Position numbers and translations under genes: made by a program. Positions 16,162 through 23,984 of a DNA stretch of 64,000 nucleotides are shown here, in pieces (position 1 is the first letter of the stretch; every line of letters starts with the position of its first letter). The DNA is taken from positions 49,824 through 113,823 of the forward strand of contig JAHHRX010000001.1 of assembly GCA_020025545.1 (NCBI GenBank). Reading direction: 5' to 3'. Source of the stretch: Oscillospiraceae bacterium. Its GTDB lineage: Bacteria; Bacillota; Clostridia; Oscillospirales; Oscillospiraceae. The notes beneath the pieces were generated by a model, which saw nothing but the letters and a program-made list of their open reading frames with translations, ran no database searches and had not been told where the DNA came from.

Positions 16162-18414
16162 ATGGGAAAACCGTCCAATCTTGTGATTGTAGAGTCGCCT
16201 TCCAAGGCTAAAACCATAGGAAAATATCTGGGACCTGATTATCTTGTAAAGGCCAGCATGGGCCATTTGCGGGATCTGCCCAAAAGCACTATGGGGGTAG
16301 ATTTGGAACACGACTTTACTCCGAAATATATCCCGGTGGCCGGGAAAAAAGATCTGATTAAGGAACTCAAAAAAGCGGCCGCAGAAGCAGATACCGTCTA
16401 TCTCGCAACCGACCCGGACCGTGAAGGTGAGGCAATTTCCTGGCATCTCAAGGAGCTGCTGGATTTGCCGGATGAAAAAACCCACCGTGTGACCTTTAAC
16501 GAAATTACGGAAAAGGTAATCAAAGAATCCATCGCAAACCCCAGAGATATCGACACGGATCTGGTGGATGCCCAGCAGGCCCGACGGATTCTGGACCGAA
16601 TTGTAGGTTATCAGCTGTCGCCGCTGCTGTGGAAGAAGATTCGCAGAGGCCTCTCTGCCGGCCGTGTCCAGAGCGTTGCCACCCGTCTGGTGGTGGATCG
16701 GGAAAATGAGATCCGTGCGTTCGTTCCGAAGGAATACTGGTCCCTCGATGTAATGCTCAGCCGCATCGGCAAGGCCGGCTCTTTTGCCGCCCATTATCAC
16801 GGGGAGGACAAGAAACGGGAGCTGGAAAGCGAAGCACAGGTGCAGCAGATCCTTGACGATATTACCGGTAAGGAATTTACCGTTACCAATGTGAAGAAGG
16901 CGGAAAAGAAGCGCACTGCTGCGCCTCCCTTCACCACCTCTACCTTGCAGCAGGAGGCGTCCAGAAAGCTCAATATGACCCCCAAGCGCACCATGGCGGT
17001 TGCACAGCAGCTCTATGAGGGCGTGGATGTGGCAGGAGAAGGCACTCTGGGTCTTATCACTTATATGCGTACCGACTCCCTGCGGCTTTCCGACGAAGCC
17101 ATGGCTGCGGCAGCAGGCTTTATTAAGAACCGCTACGGCGAAGCATATTACTATGGCAGCTTCCACACCTTTAAGACCAAGGCCGGAGCGCAGGATGCCC
17201 ACGAGGCGATCCGTCCCACCCATGTGGAACTGGACCCCGAGCGGATTGAACAGAGCCTTACTAAGGAACAGTATAAGCTCTATAAGCTGATTTGGAGCCG
17301 TTTTCTGGCATCTCAGATGGCAAATGCCGTCTATGATACCGTGTCCATCGATACGGAGTGTGCAGGTCACCTGTTCCGCAGCAGCCACCAGAGCATGAAA
17401 TTTGCAGGCTTTATTGCGGTTTATGAAGAAGGCAGGGACGATGAGACGGAAGCGGTTGGTTCTCCGCTGCCGGATTTGCAGGTGGGTGACCGGGCAGAAG
17501 CCGGTGACATCCGTAAGGAGCAGCACTTCACACAGCCGCCGGCACGATATACGGAAGCCACGCTGGTCAAGGCTATGGAAGAAAAGGGCGTTGGCCGTCC
17601 TTCCACCTATGCCTCCATTGTTTCTACCATTCAGGATCGTGAATATGTAACTAAAACCGACAAGCGTCTGGCACCGACCCCCCTGGGGGAAGTGGTGAAC
17701 GGCCTGATGATGGAGCGCTTTAACGACATCATCGATGTGGAATTCACCGCCAATATGGAAAATCAGCTGGACGATGTGGAGGCCGGAAAGCGCCGGTGGA
17801 AAGAGCTTCTGGCAGAATTCTACAGTAAATTCCATCAGGAAATGGAGGATGCCGAAAAAGCCTTGGACGGTGTCCGCCTGAAAGTTCCCGAGGAAGAGAC
17901 CGACGAAGTCTGTGAGCTTTGCGGACGGAAAATGGTCATTAAAATGGGCAGATTCGGAAAATTCCTTGCCTGCCCCGGCTGGCCGGAATGTAAGAATGCC
18001 AAGCCCCTTGTGGAGCGAATGCCGGGACGGTGCCCGCTCTGCGGCAGCGGTCTGCTCAAGCGCAAATCCAAGCGCGGATTTGCTTATTATGCCTGTGAAA
18101 AGGGCAATGAGTGCGGCTTTATGACTTGGGATGTTCCCACAGATCAGGACTGCCCTGAGTGTGGTCAGACCATGTTCAAGCGTTCCGGCAAGGGACGGAT
18201 GAAGCCTTTCTGTATCAATGAAAAATGTCTCAACTTCCTGCCGGAAGATCAGCGGGGCTACTACAAGAAGAAAACTGCCGAGACAGAAGAAACAGCAGCC
18301 GAAGAAAAGTCTGAGACCAAGAAGCCGGCGGCTAAGAAGTCCGCAGCCAAGAAAACTGCAGCGTCCAAAAAGACCGCTGCAAAGACCACGAAAAAGAAGG
18401 AGACTGCCCAATGA
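16162..18414 (+). CDS. topA: DNA topoisomerase I
   Basis: This 750-residue type IA topoisomerase relaxes negative supercoils. It has the toprim domain (IVESPSKAKTI, TDPDREGEAI), the catalytic Tyr in TYMRTDSLRLS, and three C-terminal zinc ribbons starting at CELC, CPLC and CPEC (about residues 580-700). A final stretch of about 45 residues is almost entirely Lys, Ala and Thr, histone H1-like, and is not part of the minimal enzyme. Such tails occur in some bacteria and bind DNA electrostatically. The stop overlaps the trmFO start. Confidence 0.97.
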   Translation: MGKPSNLVIVESPSKAKTIGKYLGPDYLVKASMGHLRDLPKSTMGVDLEHDFTPKYIPVAGKKDLIKELKKAAAEADTVYLATDPDREGEAISWHLKELLDLPDEKTHRVTFNEITEKVIKESIANPRDIDTDLVDAQQARRILDRIVGYQLSPLLWKKIRRGLSAGRVQSVATRLVVDRENEIRAFVPKEYWSLDVMLSRIGKAGSFAAHYHGEDKKRELESEAQVQQILDDITGKEFTVTNVKKAEKKRTAAPPFTTSTLQQEASRKLNMTPKRTMAVAQQLYEGVDVAGEGTLGLITYMRTDSLRLSDEAMAAAAGFIKNRYGEAYYYGSFHTFKTKAGAQDAHEAIRPTHVELDPERIEQSLTKEQYKLYKLIWSRFLASQMANAVYDTVSIDTECAGHLFRSSHQSMKFAGFIAVYEEGRDDETEAVGSPLPDLQVGDRAEAGDIRKEQHFTQPPARYTEATLVKAMEEKGVGRPSTYASIVSTIQDREYVTKTDKRLAPTPLGEVVNGLMMERFNDIIDVEFTANMENQLDDVEAGKRRWKELLAEFYSKFHQEMEDAEKALDGVRLKVPEEETDEVCELCGRKMVIKMGRFGKFLACPGWPECKNAKPLVERMPGRCPLCGSGLLKRKSKRGFAYYACEKGNECGFMTWDVPTDQDCPECGQTMFKRSGKGRMKPFCINEKCLNFLPEDQRGYYKKKTAETEETAAEEKSETKKPAAKKSAAKKTAASKKTAAKTTKKKETAQ

Positions 18415-19715
18415 CTTCCGTGAAAGTAATCGGTGCCGGCCTTGCAGGCTCCGAAGCGGCGTGGCAGCTGGCCGAGAGAGAAATCCCGGTGACGCTGTAT
18501 GAAATGAAGCCGGAAAAAATGTCGCCTGCCCACCATAGCGAAGATTTTGCGGAGCTGGTATGCTCTAACTCGCTTCGGGGAGACCGGCTGGAAAATGCGG
18601 TGGGACTGCTGAAGGAAGAGCTGCGCCGCTGCGGCAGCCTGATCCTCCAATGTGCCGAGGCCACCCGTGTGGAGGCCGGCGGATGCCTTGCGGTGGATCG
18701 GGGTGGTTTTTCCAAAATGGTGACGGAGAAGATCCGCAGCCATCCCAACATCACGGTGGTGTCTCAGGAGGTAACATCCGTTCCCGAGGGACCGGTGATT
18801 ATTGCCACCGGGCCGCTGACTTCCGATGCGCTCTCGGAGTCCATCGGCAAGTATTTCGGCACTGACTATCTCCACTTTTTTGATGCGGCGGCACCGCTGG
18901 TAACGGCAGAGTCCATCGACATGGAACAGGCATGGTGGCAGAGTCGCTATGACCGAGGAACGCCGGATTATGTAAACTGCGCCATGGACAGGGAGCAGTA
19001 CGAAGCATTCATCAAGGAGCTGGTGGCGGCAGAGGAAGCGCCGGTGCACGGGTTTGAGGATGCCAATGTATTTGAAGGCTGCATGCCGGTTGAGGTTATG
19101 GCACGCCGGGGATTTGATACTCTGCGCTATGGCCCGCTGAAGCCTGTGGGACTGAAGGATCCCAATACCGGCCGTGAGCCCTATGCGGTGGTGCAGCTGC
19201 GGCAGGACAATGCGAGCGGCAGCATCTTTAATCTGGTGGGCTTCCAGACCCATCTGAAATTCGGTGAGCAGAAGCGGGTATTTTCCATGATCCCGGCTCT
19301 GCGGAATGCGGAATTCGTCCGCTACGGCGTTATGCACCGCAATACCTTCCTGCAAAGCCCCAAGCTGCTGGATCGCTATTTTGCCGACCGGCGGAACGCA
19401 ATGGTTGCCTTTGCCGGGCAGATGACCGGCGTGGAAGGGTATGTGGAATCTGCGGCCTCCGGATTTTTGTCCGGCGTTGCCATGGCGGCAAAGGTGCAGG
19501 GAAAAGCCCTGCCGGATTTTCCAAAGACCACTGCCATCGGTGCTCTGGGGTACTATGTGAGCGACGAATCTGTGGAGCATTTCCAGCCAATGAATATTAA
19601 TTTCAGCATCATTGCTCCTCTGGAGCAGAGAATTCGAAAAAAAGCCGAAAAGAATCTGGCAATTGCCAATCGATCCCTGGAGGTTATTGATCAGCTGATT
19701 GCCCAAGAGTTGTAG
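18411..19715 (+). CDS. trmFO: Folate-dependent tRNA (uracil-54-C5)-methyltransferase
   Basis: This 434-residue flavoprotein uses methylenetetrahydrofolate to make ribothymidine at position 54 of tRNA. The FAD-binding loop VIGAGLAGSEAAWQLAE is at the N-terminus, with LVCSNSLRGD, FEGCMPVEVMARRG and TGVEGYVESAASG further on, all typical of TrmFO (formerly Gid). ATGA overlap with topA shows translational coupling. Presence of TrmFO instead of TrmA is a Gram-positive trait. Confidence 0.97.
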   Translation: MTSVKVIGAGLAGSEAAWQLAEREIPVTLYEMKPEKMSPAHHSEDFAELVCSNSLRGDRLENAVGLLKEELRRCGSLILQCAEATRVEAGGCLAVDRGGFSKMVTEKIRSHPNITVVSQEVTSVPEGPVIIATGPLTSDALSESIGKYFGTDYLHFFDAAAPLVTAESIDMEQAWWQSRYDRGTPDYVNCAMDREQYEAFIKELVAAEEAPVHGFEDANVFEGCMPVEVMARRGFDTLRYGPLKPVGLKDPNTGREPYAVVQLRQDNASGSIFNLVGFQTHLKFGEQKRVFSMIPALRNAEFVRYGVMHRNTFLQSPKLLDRYFADRRNAMVAFAGQMTGVEGYVESAASGFLSGVAMAAKVQGKALPDFPKTTAIGALGYYVSDESVEHFQPMNINFSIIAPLEQRIRKKAEKNLAIANRSLEVIDQLIAQEL

Positions 19716-19731
19716 AGAAGGAGTTAGGGAT

Positions 19732-20769
19732 ATGAAGATTATTCTGGATGCAATGGGCGGCGATATGGCACCGGAAGCTCCTGTGCTGGGTGCGGTGGAG
19801 GCCGCAAAGATATACGGAAGTCAGATTACGCTGGTAGGCCGCGGCGAAGAAATCCTCAAGGTGATGAAGAACCACGGTATTGCGGATTTGCCGGCAGGCA
19901 TTGAGATCGCCAACGCCGACGGCGTGGTGGATATGCATGACGACCCCGCCTCCGTGATCCACAAGCGGAAGGATTCTTCCATGGTGGTGGGTCTTAAAAT
20001 GCTGGCAGACGGAGAGGGCAACGCCTTTGTCTCCGCAGGCAGCACAGGCGCACTGCTTACGGGAGCGACTTTGATCGTGAAGCGTGTCAAGGGTATCCGC
20101 CGGGCCGCAATGGGTCCTGCCATGCCCAACAAGGCAGGCGGCAAGACCGTGATTCTGGACTGCGGTGCCAATGCCGAGTGTACGCCGGAGTTCCTGCTCC
20201 AGTTTGGCCTTGTGGGTTCTCTCCACGCCAAGCATACATACGGAATCGAAAACCCCAGAGTGGGTCTTCTCAATATCGGTACCGAGGATTCCAAGGGCAC
20301 CCCCCTGCAGAAGGAGGCGTATGAGCTTCTGAAGAATGCGGGGGAGCAGGGAATCATCAACTTCGTTGGCAATGTGGAGGCAAGAGATGTGCCGTTGGGT
20401 GCTGTGGATGTAATCGTCTGCGACGGCTTCTCCGGCAATGTGCTTCTTAAGTCGATTGAAGGCACAGCCATGTTCATGGGAAGCCTTGTGAGCCACATGT
20501 TCAAGAAAAATGCAATTACCATGCTGGGAGCCCTGTGCTGCAAGTCCGGCATCGATAACCTCAAGAAGATGATGGACTATCGGGAAATCGGCGGCACCCA
20601 ATTCCTTGGCATCAAGAAGCCGGTCATTAAGGCACACGGCGCCTCCGATGCGCTTGCGTTCCGCAACGCCATCCATCAGGCGGAGCTGGCAGCCCAAAAT
20701 GATATGACCGCAGAGCTGGAGCAGGGGCTGCGTCAGCTGGCAGAGGCAAAGGAGAGACAAGATGATTAA
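19732..20769 (+). CDS. plsX: Phosphate acyltransferase PlsX
   Basis: This 345-residue enzyme makes acyl-phosphate from acyl-ACP for phosphatidic acid synthesis at the membrane surface. It starts with the family signature MKIILDAMGGDMAPEAPVLGA and shows SAGSTGALL, DCGANAEC, NIGTEDSKGT and VCDGFSGNVLLKS. The start ATG 19732 follows GGAGTTAGGG. It overlaps rnc by eight bases. The fabD, fabG and acpP genes that commonly lie between plsX and rnc are missing here. Confidence 0.95.
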   Translation: MKIILDAMGGDMAPEAPVLGAVEAAKIYGSQITLVGRGEEILKVMKNHGIADLPAGIEIANADGVVDMHDDPASVIHKRKDSSMVVGLKMLADGEGNAFVSAGSTGALLTGATLIVKRVKGIRRAAMGPAMPNKAGGKTVILDCGANAECTPEFLLQFGLVGSLHAKHTYGIENPRVGLLNIGTEDSKGTPLQKEAYELLKNAGEQGIINFVGNVEARDVPLGAVDVIVCDGFSGNVLLKSIEGTAMFMGSLVSHMFKKNAITMLGALCCKSGIDNLKKMMDYREIGGTQFLGIKKPVIKAHGASDALAFRNAIHQAELAAQNDMTAELEQGLRQLAEAKERQDD

Positions 20770-21448
20770 GGATTTGGAGGAAGCCATAGGCTATCGCTTC
20801 CATAATATTACGTTGCTGCAAAATGCGCTGGCGCACTCTTCCTATGCAAACGAGCGCTGGCATAACAGCCTAATGAGCAACGAGCGGCTGGAATTTCTGG
20901 GAGATTCCGTGCTGGGTATGCTGGTGGCGGAATATCTCTACCGAAATTTCCCCAACCGCCCCGAAGGCGAACTGACCCGGATGCGGGCGGACATGGTCTG
21001 CGAAAAGACTTTGGCAGAGGTGGCCCATCGGCTGGATTTGGGCAGGCATCTGATGCTGGGAAAAGGCGAGGAGCAGGGAGGCGGCCGAAACCGGGAGTCT
21101 ATTCTGGCCGATGCTGTAGAATCCGTTATTGCGGCCTGCTACCTGGACGGGGGCATGGATGCGGCGATTCAGTTCATCCAGCAGTTCATTCTGGTGAATG
21201 TGCCGTTGACGAAGATGCACAATGCCGACTATAAGACTGCTCTGCAGGAGCGAGTGCAGCAGAAGAAAAATCAGACCCTTTCCTACCGTCTGGTGGGCGA
21301 GAGCGGCCCGGATCACGATAAGCATTTCGAGGTGGAACTGTCTCTCAACGGATCTGTGGTGGGCATTGGCTCCGGCAGCAGTAAAAAACGCGCTGAGCAG
21401 GATGCAGCCCATGCGGCTCTGGAAAAATTGTTCCCAAAAGGAAAATAA
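20762..21448 (+). CDS. rnc: Ribonuclease III
   Basis: This 228-residue double-stranded RNA endonuclease processes rRNA precursors and structured mRNAs. The catalytic motif NERLEFLGDSVLGMLV and the second acidic cluster (LADAVESVIAACYLDGG) lie in the N-terminal nuclease domain. The C-terminal dsRNA-binding domain runs from about residue 155 to the end (GIGSGSSKKRAEQDAAHAAL). It overlaps plsX and ends in a strong terminator. The smc and ftsY genes that often follow rnc are absent. Confidence 0.96.
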   Translation: MIKDLEEAIGYRFHNITLLQNALAHSSYANERWHNSLMSNERLEFLGDSVLGMLVAEYLYRNFPNRPEGELTRMRADMVCEKTLAEVAHRLDLGRHLMLGKGEEQGGGRNRESILADAVESVIAACYLDGGMDAAIQFIQQFILVNVPLTKMHNADYKTALQERVQQKKNQTLSYRLVGESGPDHDKHFEVELSLNGSVVGIGSGSSKKRAEQDAAHAALEKLFPKGK

Positions 21449-21455
21449 ACGACAT

Positions 21456-21492
21456 GCAGGTGTGCCGGGAAAGCGGCACGCCTGCGTTTTTT
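21456..21492 (+). terminator. Rho-independent terminator after rnc
   Basis: GCAGGTGTGCC pairs with GGCACGCCTGC, followed by GTTTTTT. It separates the housekeeping run from spoVAC. Confidence 0.88.
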
Positions 21493-21538
21493 ACATAAAC
21501 GGAAAATTTTGGGGCAAACTTCCTTCGGAGGGATGCAT

Positions 21539-21979
21539 ATGACGGAAAAACAGTACGATGCACTTGTCAGCAGCATGGCACCCAAATCCCCTATGTGGAA
21601 AGATTGCCTCGGTGCATTTGTTATCGGCGGGCTGATCTGCGCTTTGGGCCAGCTGGCAATAAACGGATATCTGGCGCTAGGGCTCAGCAAACAAAATGCC
21701 AGCGCAGCAGGTTCTATGAGCCTTGTGGCGCTGTCTGCTCTTTTGACGGGACTGAGTGTTTATGACGATATTGCCAAGGTAGCAGGAGCGGGAACGCTGG
21801 TCCCGATTACGGGATTTGCCAATGCGATCACGGCGCCGGCGGTGGAATTTAAGACCGAGGGCTTCATTCTGGGTGTGGGCGCGAAAATGTTTACCATCGC
21901 AGGGCCTGTTATTGTCTACGGCACCGCTGCCAGTGTGGTCTACGGACTGATCTACTGGCTCATGGGGCTTATATTATAG
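21539..21979 (+). CDS. spoVAC: Stage V sporulation protein AC
   Basis: This 146-residue integral membrane protein is part of the inner spore-membrane channel that moves dipicolinic acid. It has a conserved core (ALLTGLSVYDDIAKVAGAG, PITGFANAITAPAVEFKTEGF) flanked by about four membrane segments. ATG 21539 follows GGAGGG by six bases. It stands alone between two terminators, whereas spoVAC normally sits with spoVAD and spoVAE. A sigma-G-type promoter was not recognisable upstream. Its presence marks the organism as a spore former or recently derived from one. Confidence 0.93.
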   Translation: MTEKQYDALVSSMAPKSPMWKDCLGAFVIGGLICALGQLAINGYLALGLSKQNASAAGSMSLVALSALLTGLSVYDDIAKVAGAGTLVPITGFANAITAPAVEFKTEGFILGVGAKMFTIAGPVIVYGTAASVVYGLIYWLMGLIL

Positions 21980-22009
21980 GAACTGCTTTCTCTACAGCCA
22001 AATATTTAA

Positions 22010-22045
22010 GCCGTTTCTGACTATCCTGTCGGAAACGGCCTTTTT
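22010..22045 (+). terminator. Rho-independent terminator after spoVAC
   Basis: GCCGTTTCTGA pairs with TCGGAAACGGC and is followed by CTTTTT. Confidence 0.85.
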
Positions 22046-22050
22046 ACCTC

Positions 22051-22079
22051 TTGCAGCAGAGCGAACCATGGGCTATAAT
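22051..22079 (+). promoter_or_regulatory. Sigma-A-type promoter for the glycosyltransferase-rubrerythrin frame
   Basis: TTGCAG (22051-22056), a 17-bp spacer and TATAAT (22074-22079). The predicted start near 22086 rules out upstream in-frame start codons and supports ATG 22114. Confidence 0.68.
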
Positions 22080-22113
22080 GAAAAAAACGATAACCAAGAA
22101 AGGCTGTGTTTCC

Positions 22114-23901
22114 ATGCGAATCGTTATGCTGTCGTGCAATACCGGAGAGGGGCACAACTCCACCGCCAAGGCTATTGAGGAAGTGCTTTCCGCCAGAGGA
22201 GCAGAATGTGAAATAATTGATGTGCTGTCCTGCCTTTCGCCGGTATTTTCCAAAATTGTCTGCGCCGGCCACGCCGGCCTCTATAAATATGCGCCTAAGC
22301 TGTGGGATGCCGGTTACCGAGCCTTTGAAAATGTGGAACTGGGCAATGAGGACCGGGATCTTTTGGCGAATCTGCTGGCTTTCGGCGCACCCAAGCTGCG
22401 GGATCGGCTTATTGCAGGAAAATATGATGCAGCTGTCTGCGTTCATGTTTTTTCCGGCATGATGATGACAACAGTGCGGGAAGAGCTGGACTACCGCATT
22501 CCCAGTTACTTTGTGGCTACGGATTATACCTGCACGCCCTATGCGGATGAGTGCCGAATGGACGGGTATTTTATCCCTGCGGCGGGGCTTGCAGGAGAAT
22601 TTACGGCAGTAAAACTGCCGCAGGATAAGCTGATTCCCAGCGGTATCCCTGTGCGGCAGTGCTTTTACAGCGCCGGTGATACGGCGCAAGCCCGCAGAGC
22701 GCTGCAACTGCCGGAAAATGGAGTCTGCGTTTTGCTGATGTGCGGCAGTATGGGCTGCGGGCCTATGCGAAAAATTGCCAGGGAGCTTATGGAACAGCTG
22801 CCGGAAGATGCTTTTGTGGTGGCAGTCTGCGGAAAAAACGAAAAGCTCTACGAGACTCTGTCTGATCTGGCAGCGCCCAGAATGCGTGTGCTGGGCTACT
22901 GCCACCAAATGCAGACCTACATGGATGCGGCGGATCTCATTGTCACGAAGCCCGGCGGCCTCAGCTCCACAGAGGCGGGCAACAAGCACCTGCCGATGGT
23001 GTTTATCAATGCGGTAGGCGGCTGCGAAAGCCGGAATTTTGACTTCTTTTTGAACCGTGGCTATGCGGTGGGCAGTGCCGATCCGGAAAAAGTCGTTGCA
23101 CTGACGGCAGCACTTGCGGGGGATGCGCAGCGCCGCGGGGAGATGAAGGAAACTTTGCGCAAGGGCTTTTCAAGGAACAGTGCTCAGATCATTGCAGATA
23201 CCATAATGCTGGCAAAGAATCCCTCAGAGCCATCGGACACTGCAGGTATAAAAGCCCGGGAAACTGTCCATCCTCCTATTATCAAAGGAGGTATTTCTAT
23301 GGATCAAAAAGCATCTCAAACCGTTACCAATCTGGCACGTTCCTTCGCAGGAGAATCCCAGGCGAGAATGCGCTACGATATTTATGCAGCTGTGGCTCGG
23401 CAGGAAAAGCAGGAGTGGATCGCTCGGGTTTTTGAGGAAACCGCCAAAAATGAAATGGCCCACGCCCAGGCCTTTCTGCGCCTGCTGAAGAAACTGGGGG
23501 CAGAAGCGGAGAACATTGACATCAGCGGAGGCTATCCTTATCCCCTGGGCAATACCGCCCAGAACCTTCAGTCGGCTGCTGAGGGAGAAGAACAGGAATT
23601 TTCGGATGTGTATCCGGCTTTTGCGGAAACCGCACGGCAGGAGGGGGTTGGAGAGGCTGCCCAGCTGTGGGAAAACATCGCGATGATCGAAGGGGTGCAT
23701 CACAATAATTTCACATCCCTCAAGGAACAGCTGACCGGCGGTACGCTGACCCAAAAGGATGCGCCGGTTATGTGGCGGTGCCTTAACTGCGGCTATACCT
23801 ATGAGTCCACATCGGCCAGTGCCGTTTGCCCGGTTTGCGGGAAAGACGCATCTTGGCAGGAAGGAATCCTGAATCGGAAGGATTTACCCGGGAAAAAGTA
23901 A
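22114..23901 (+). CDS. MGDG-synthase/UgtP-like glycosyltransferase fused in frame to rubrerythrin
   Basis: One open frame of 595 residues encodes two unrelated proteins. Residues 1 to about 385 form a GT28-type diacylglycerol glycosyltransferase: LSCNTGEGHNSTAKAIEE at the N-terminus, a Rossmann core and KPGGLSSTEA for sugar-nucleotide binding. Residues 396-595 are a complete rubrerythrin with two ExxH diiron helices and a terminal rubredoxin (CLNCGY and CPVCG). The roughly 30-residue joint, rich in Pro and Gly, looks like translated spacer. A strong ribosome site lies inside it, so rubrerythrin is probably also made separately. Whether a true fusion protein exists, or the first gene simply lost its stop codon, cannot be decided from sequence. 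Confidence 0.8.
   Translation: MRIVMLSCNTGEGHNSTAKAIEEVLSARGAECEIIDVLSCLSPVFSKIVCAGHAGLYKYAPKLWDAGYRAFENVELGNEDRDLLANLLAFGAPKLRDRLIAGKYDAAVCVHVFSGMMMTTVREELDYRIPSYFVATDYTCTPYADECRMDGYFIPAAGLAGEFTAVKLPQDKLIPSGIPVRQCFYSAGDTAQARRALQLPENGVCVLLMCGSMGCGPMRKIARELMEQLPEDAFVVAVCGKNEKLYETLSDLAAPRMRVLGYCHQMQTYMDAADLIVTKPGGLSSTEAGNKHLPMVFINAVGGCESRNFDFFLNRGYAVGSADPEKVVALTAALAGDAQRRGEMKETLRKGFSRNSAQIIADTIMLAKNPSEPSDTAGIKARETVHPPIIKGGISMDQKASQTVTNLARSFAGESQARMRYDIYAAVARQEKQEWIARVFEETAKNEMAHAQAFLRLLKKLGAEAENIDISGGYPYPLGNTAQNLQSAAEGEEQEFSDVYPAFAETARQEGVGEAAQLWENIAMIEGVHHNNFTSLKEQLTGGTLTQKDAPVMWRCLNCGYTYESTSASAVCPVCGKDASWQEGILNRKDLPGKK
23272..23301 (+). promoter_or_regulatory. Internal ribosome site masked by an anti-SD hairpin
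   Basis: AAAGGAGG (23284-23291) lies seven bases before ATG 23299. CCTCCT (23272-23277) is a perfect complement of AGGAGG (23286-23291) across an 8-base loop. The hairpin would hide the site unless ribosomes translating the glycosyltransferase part open it. Confidence 0.6.
23299..23901 (+). CDS. rbr: Rubrerythrin (probable independent product from the internal start)
   Basis: Started at ATG 23299, this gives a normal-sized 200-residue rubrerythrin. It has a four-helix diiron domain (SFAGESQARMRY, FEETAKNEMAHAQAF, IEGVHHNNF) and a C-terminal rubredoxin domain with two CxxC pairs. It reduces hydrogen peroxide with electrons from NADH through rubredoxin partners and protects anaerobes in the cytoplasm. 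The strong internal ribosome site and the family's usual size favour separate synthesis. I saw no convincing promoter immediately ahead of it, so its mRNA is probably the glycosyltransferase transcript. Confidence 0.75.
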   Translation: MDQKASQTVTNLARSFAGESQARMRYDIYAAVARQEKQEWIARVFEETAKNEMAHAQAFLRLLKKLGAEAENIDISGGYPYPLGNTAQNLQSAAEGEEQEFSDVYPAFAETARQEGVGEAAQLWENIAMIEGVHHNNFTSLKEQLTGGTLTQKDAPVMWRCLNCGYTYESTSASAVCPVCGKDASWQEGILNRKDLPGKK

Positions 23902-23919
23902 GTATTTGTGCAATAGCTG

Positions 23920-23949
23920 TTTACAGGTGCGGTCGATTTGTGGTATGAT
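23920..23949 (+). promoter_or_regulatory. Promoter for the exonuclease gene
   Basis: TTTACA (23920-23925), an 18-bp spacer and TATGAT (23944-23949). Confidence 0.5.
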
Positions 23950-23984
23950 AATCCTTAGGAAAAATGTAAGCAGAGGTTGCACAG

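Noticed and set aside
15727..18411. Very long open frame (894 codons) on the minus strand opposite topA
   Set aside because: It mirrors the codon structure of a clear topoisomerase gene, has no ribosome site and shows no family motifs. Similar long antisense frames opposite ulaE/ulaF (3179-5035), hflX-dgt (36908-38803), ABC-F (47883-49727), htpG (49801-51666) and lysS (60455-62185) were rejected for the same reason.
23202..23252. Internal promoter for rubrerythrin
   Set aside because: CATAAT and TATAAA look like -10 boxes, but no acceptable -35 sits at the right distance.
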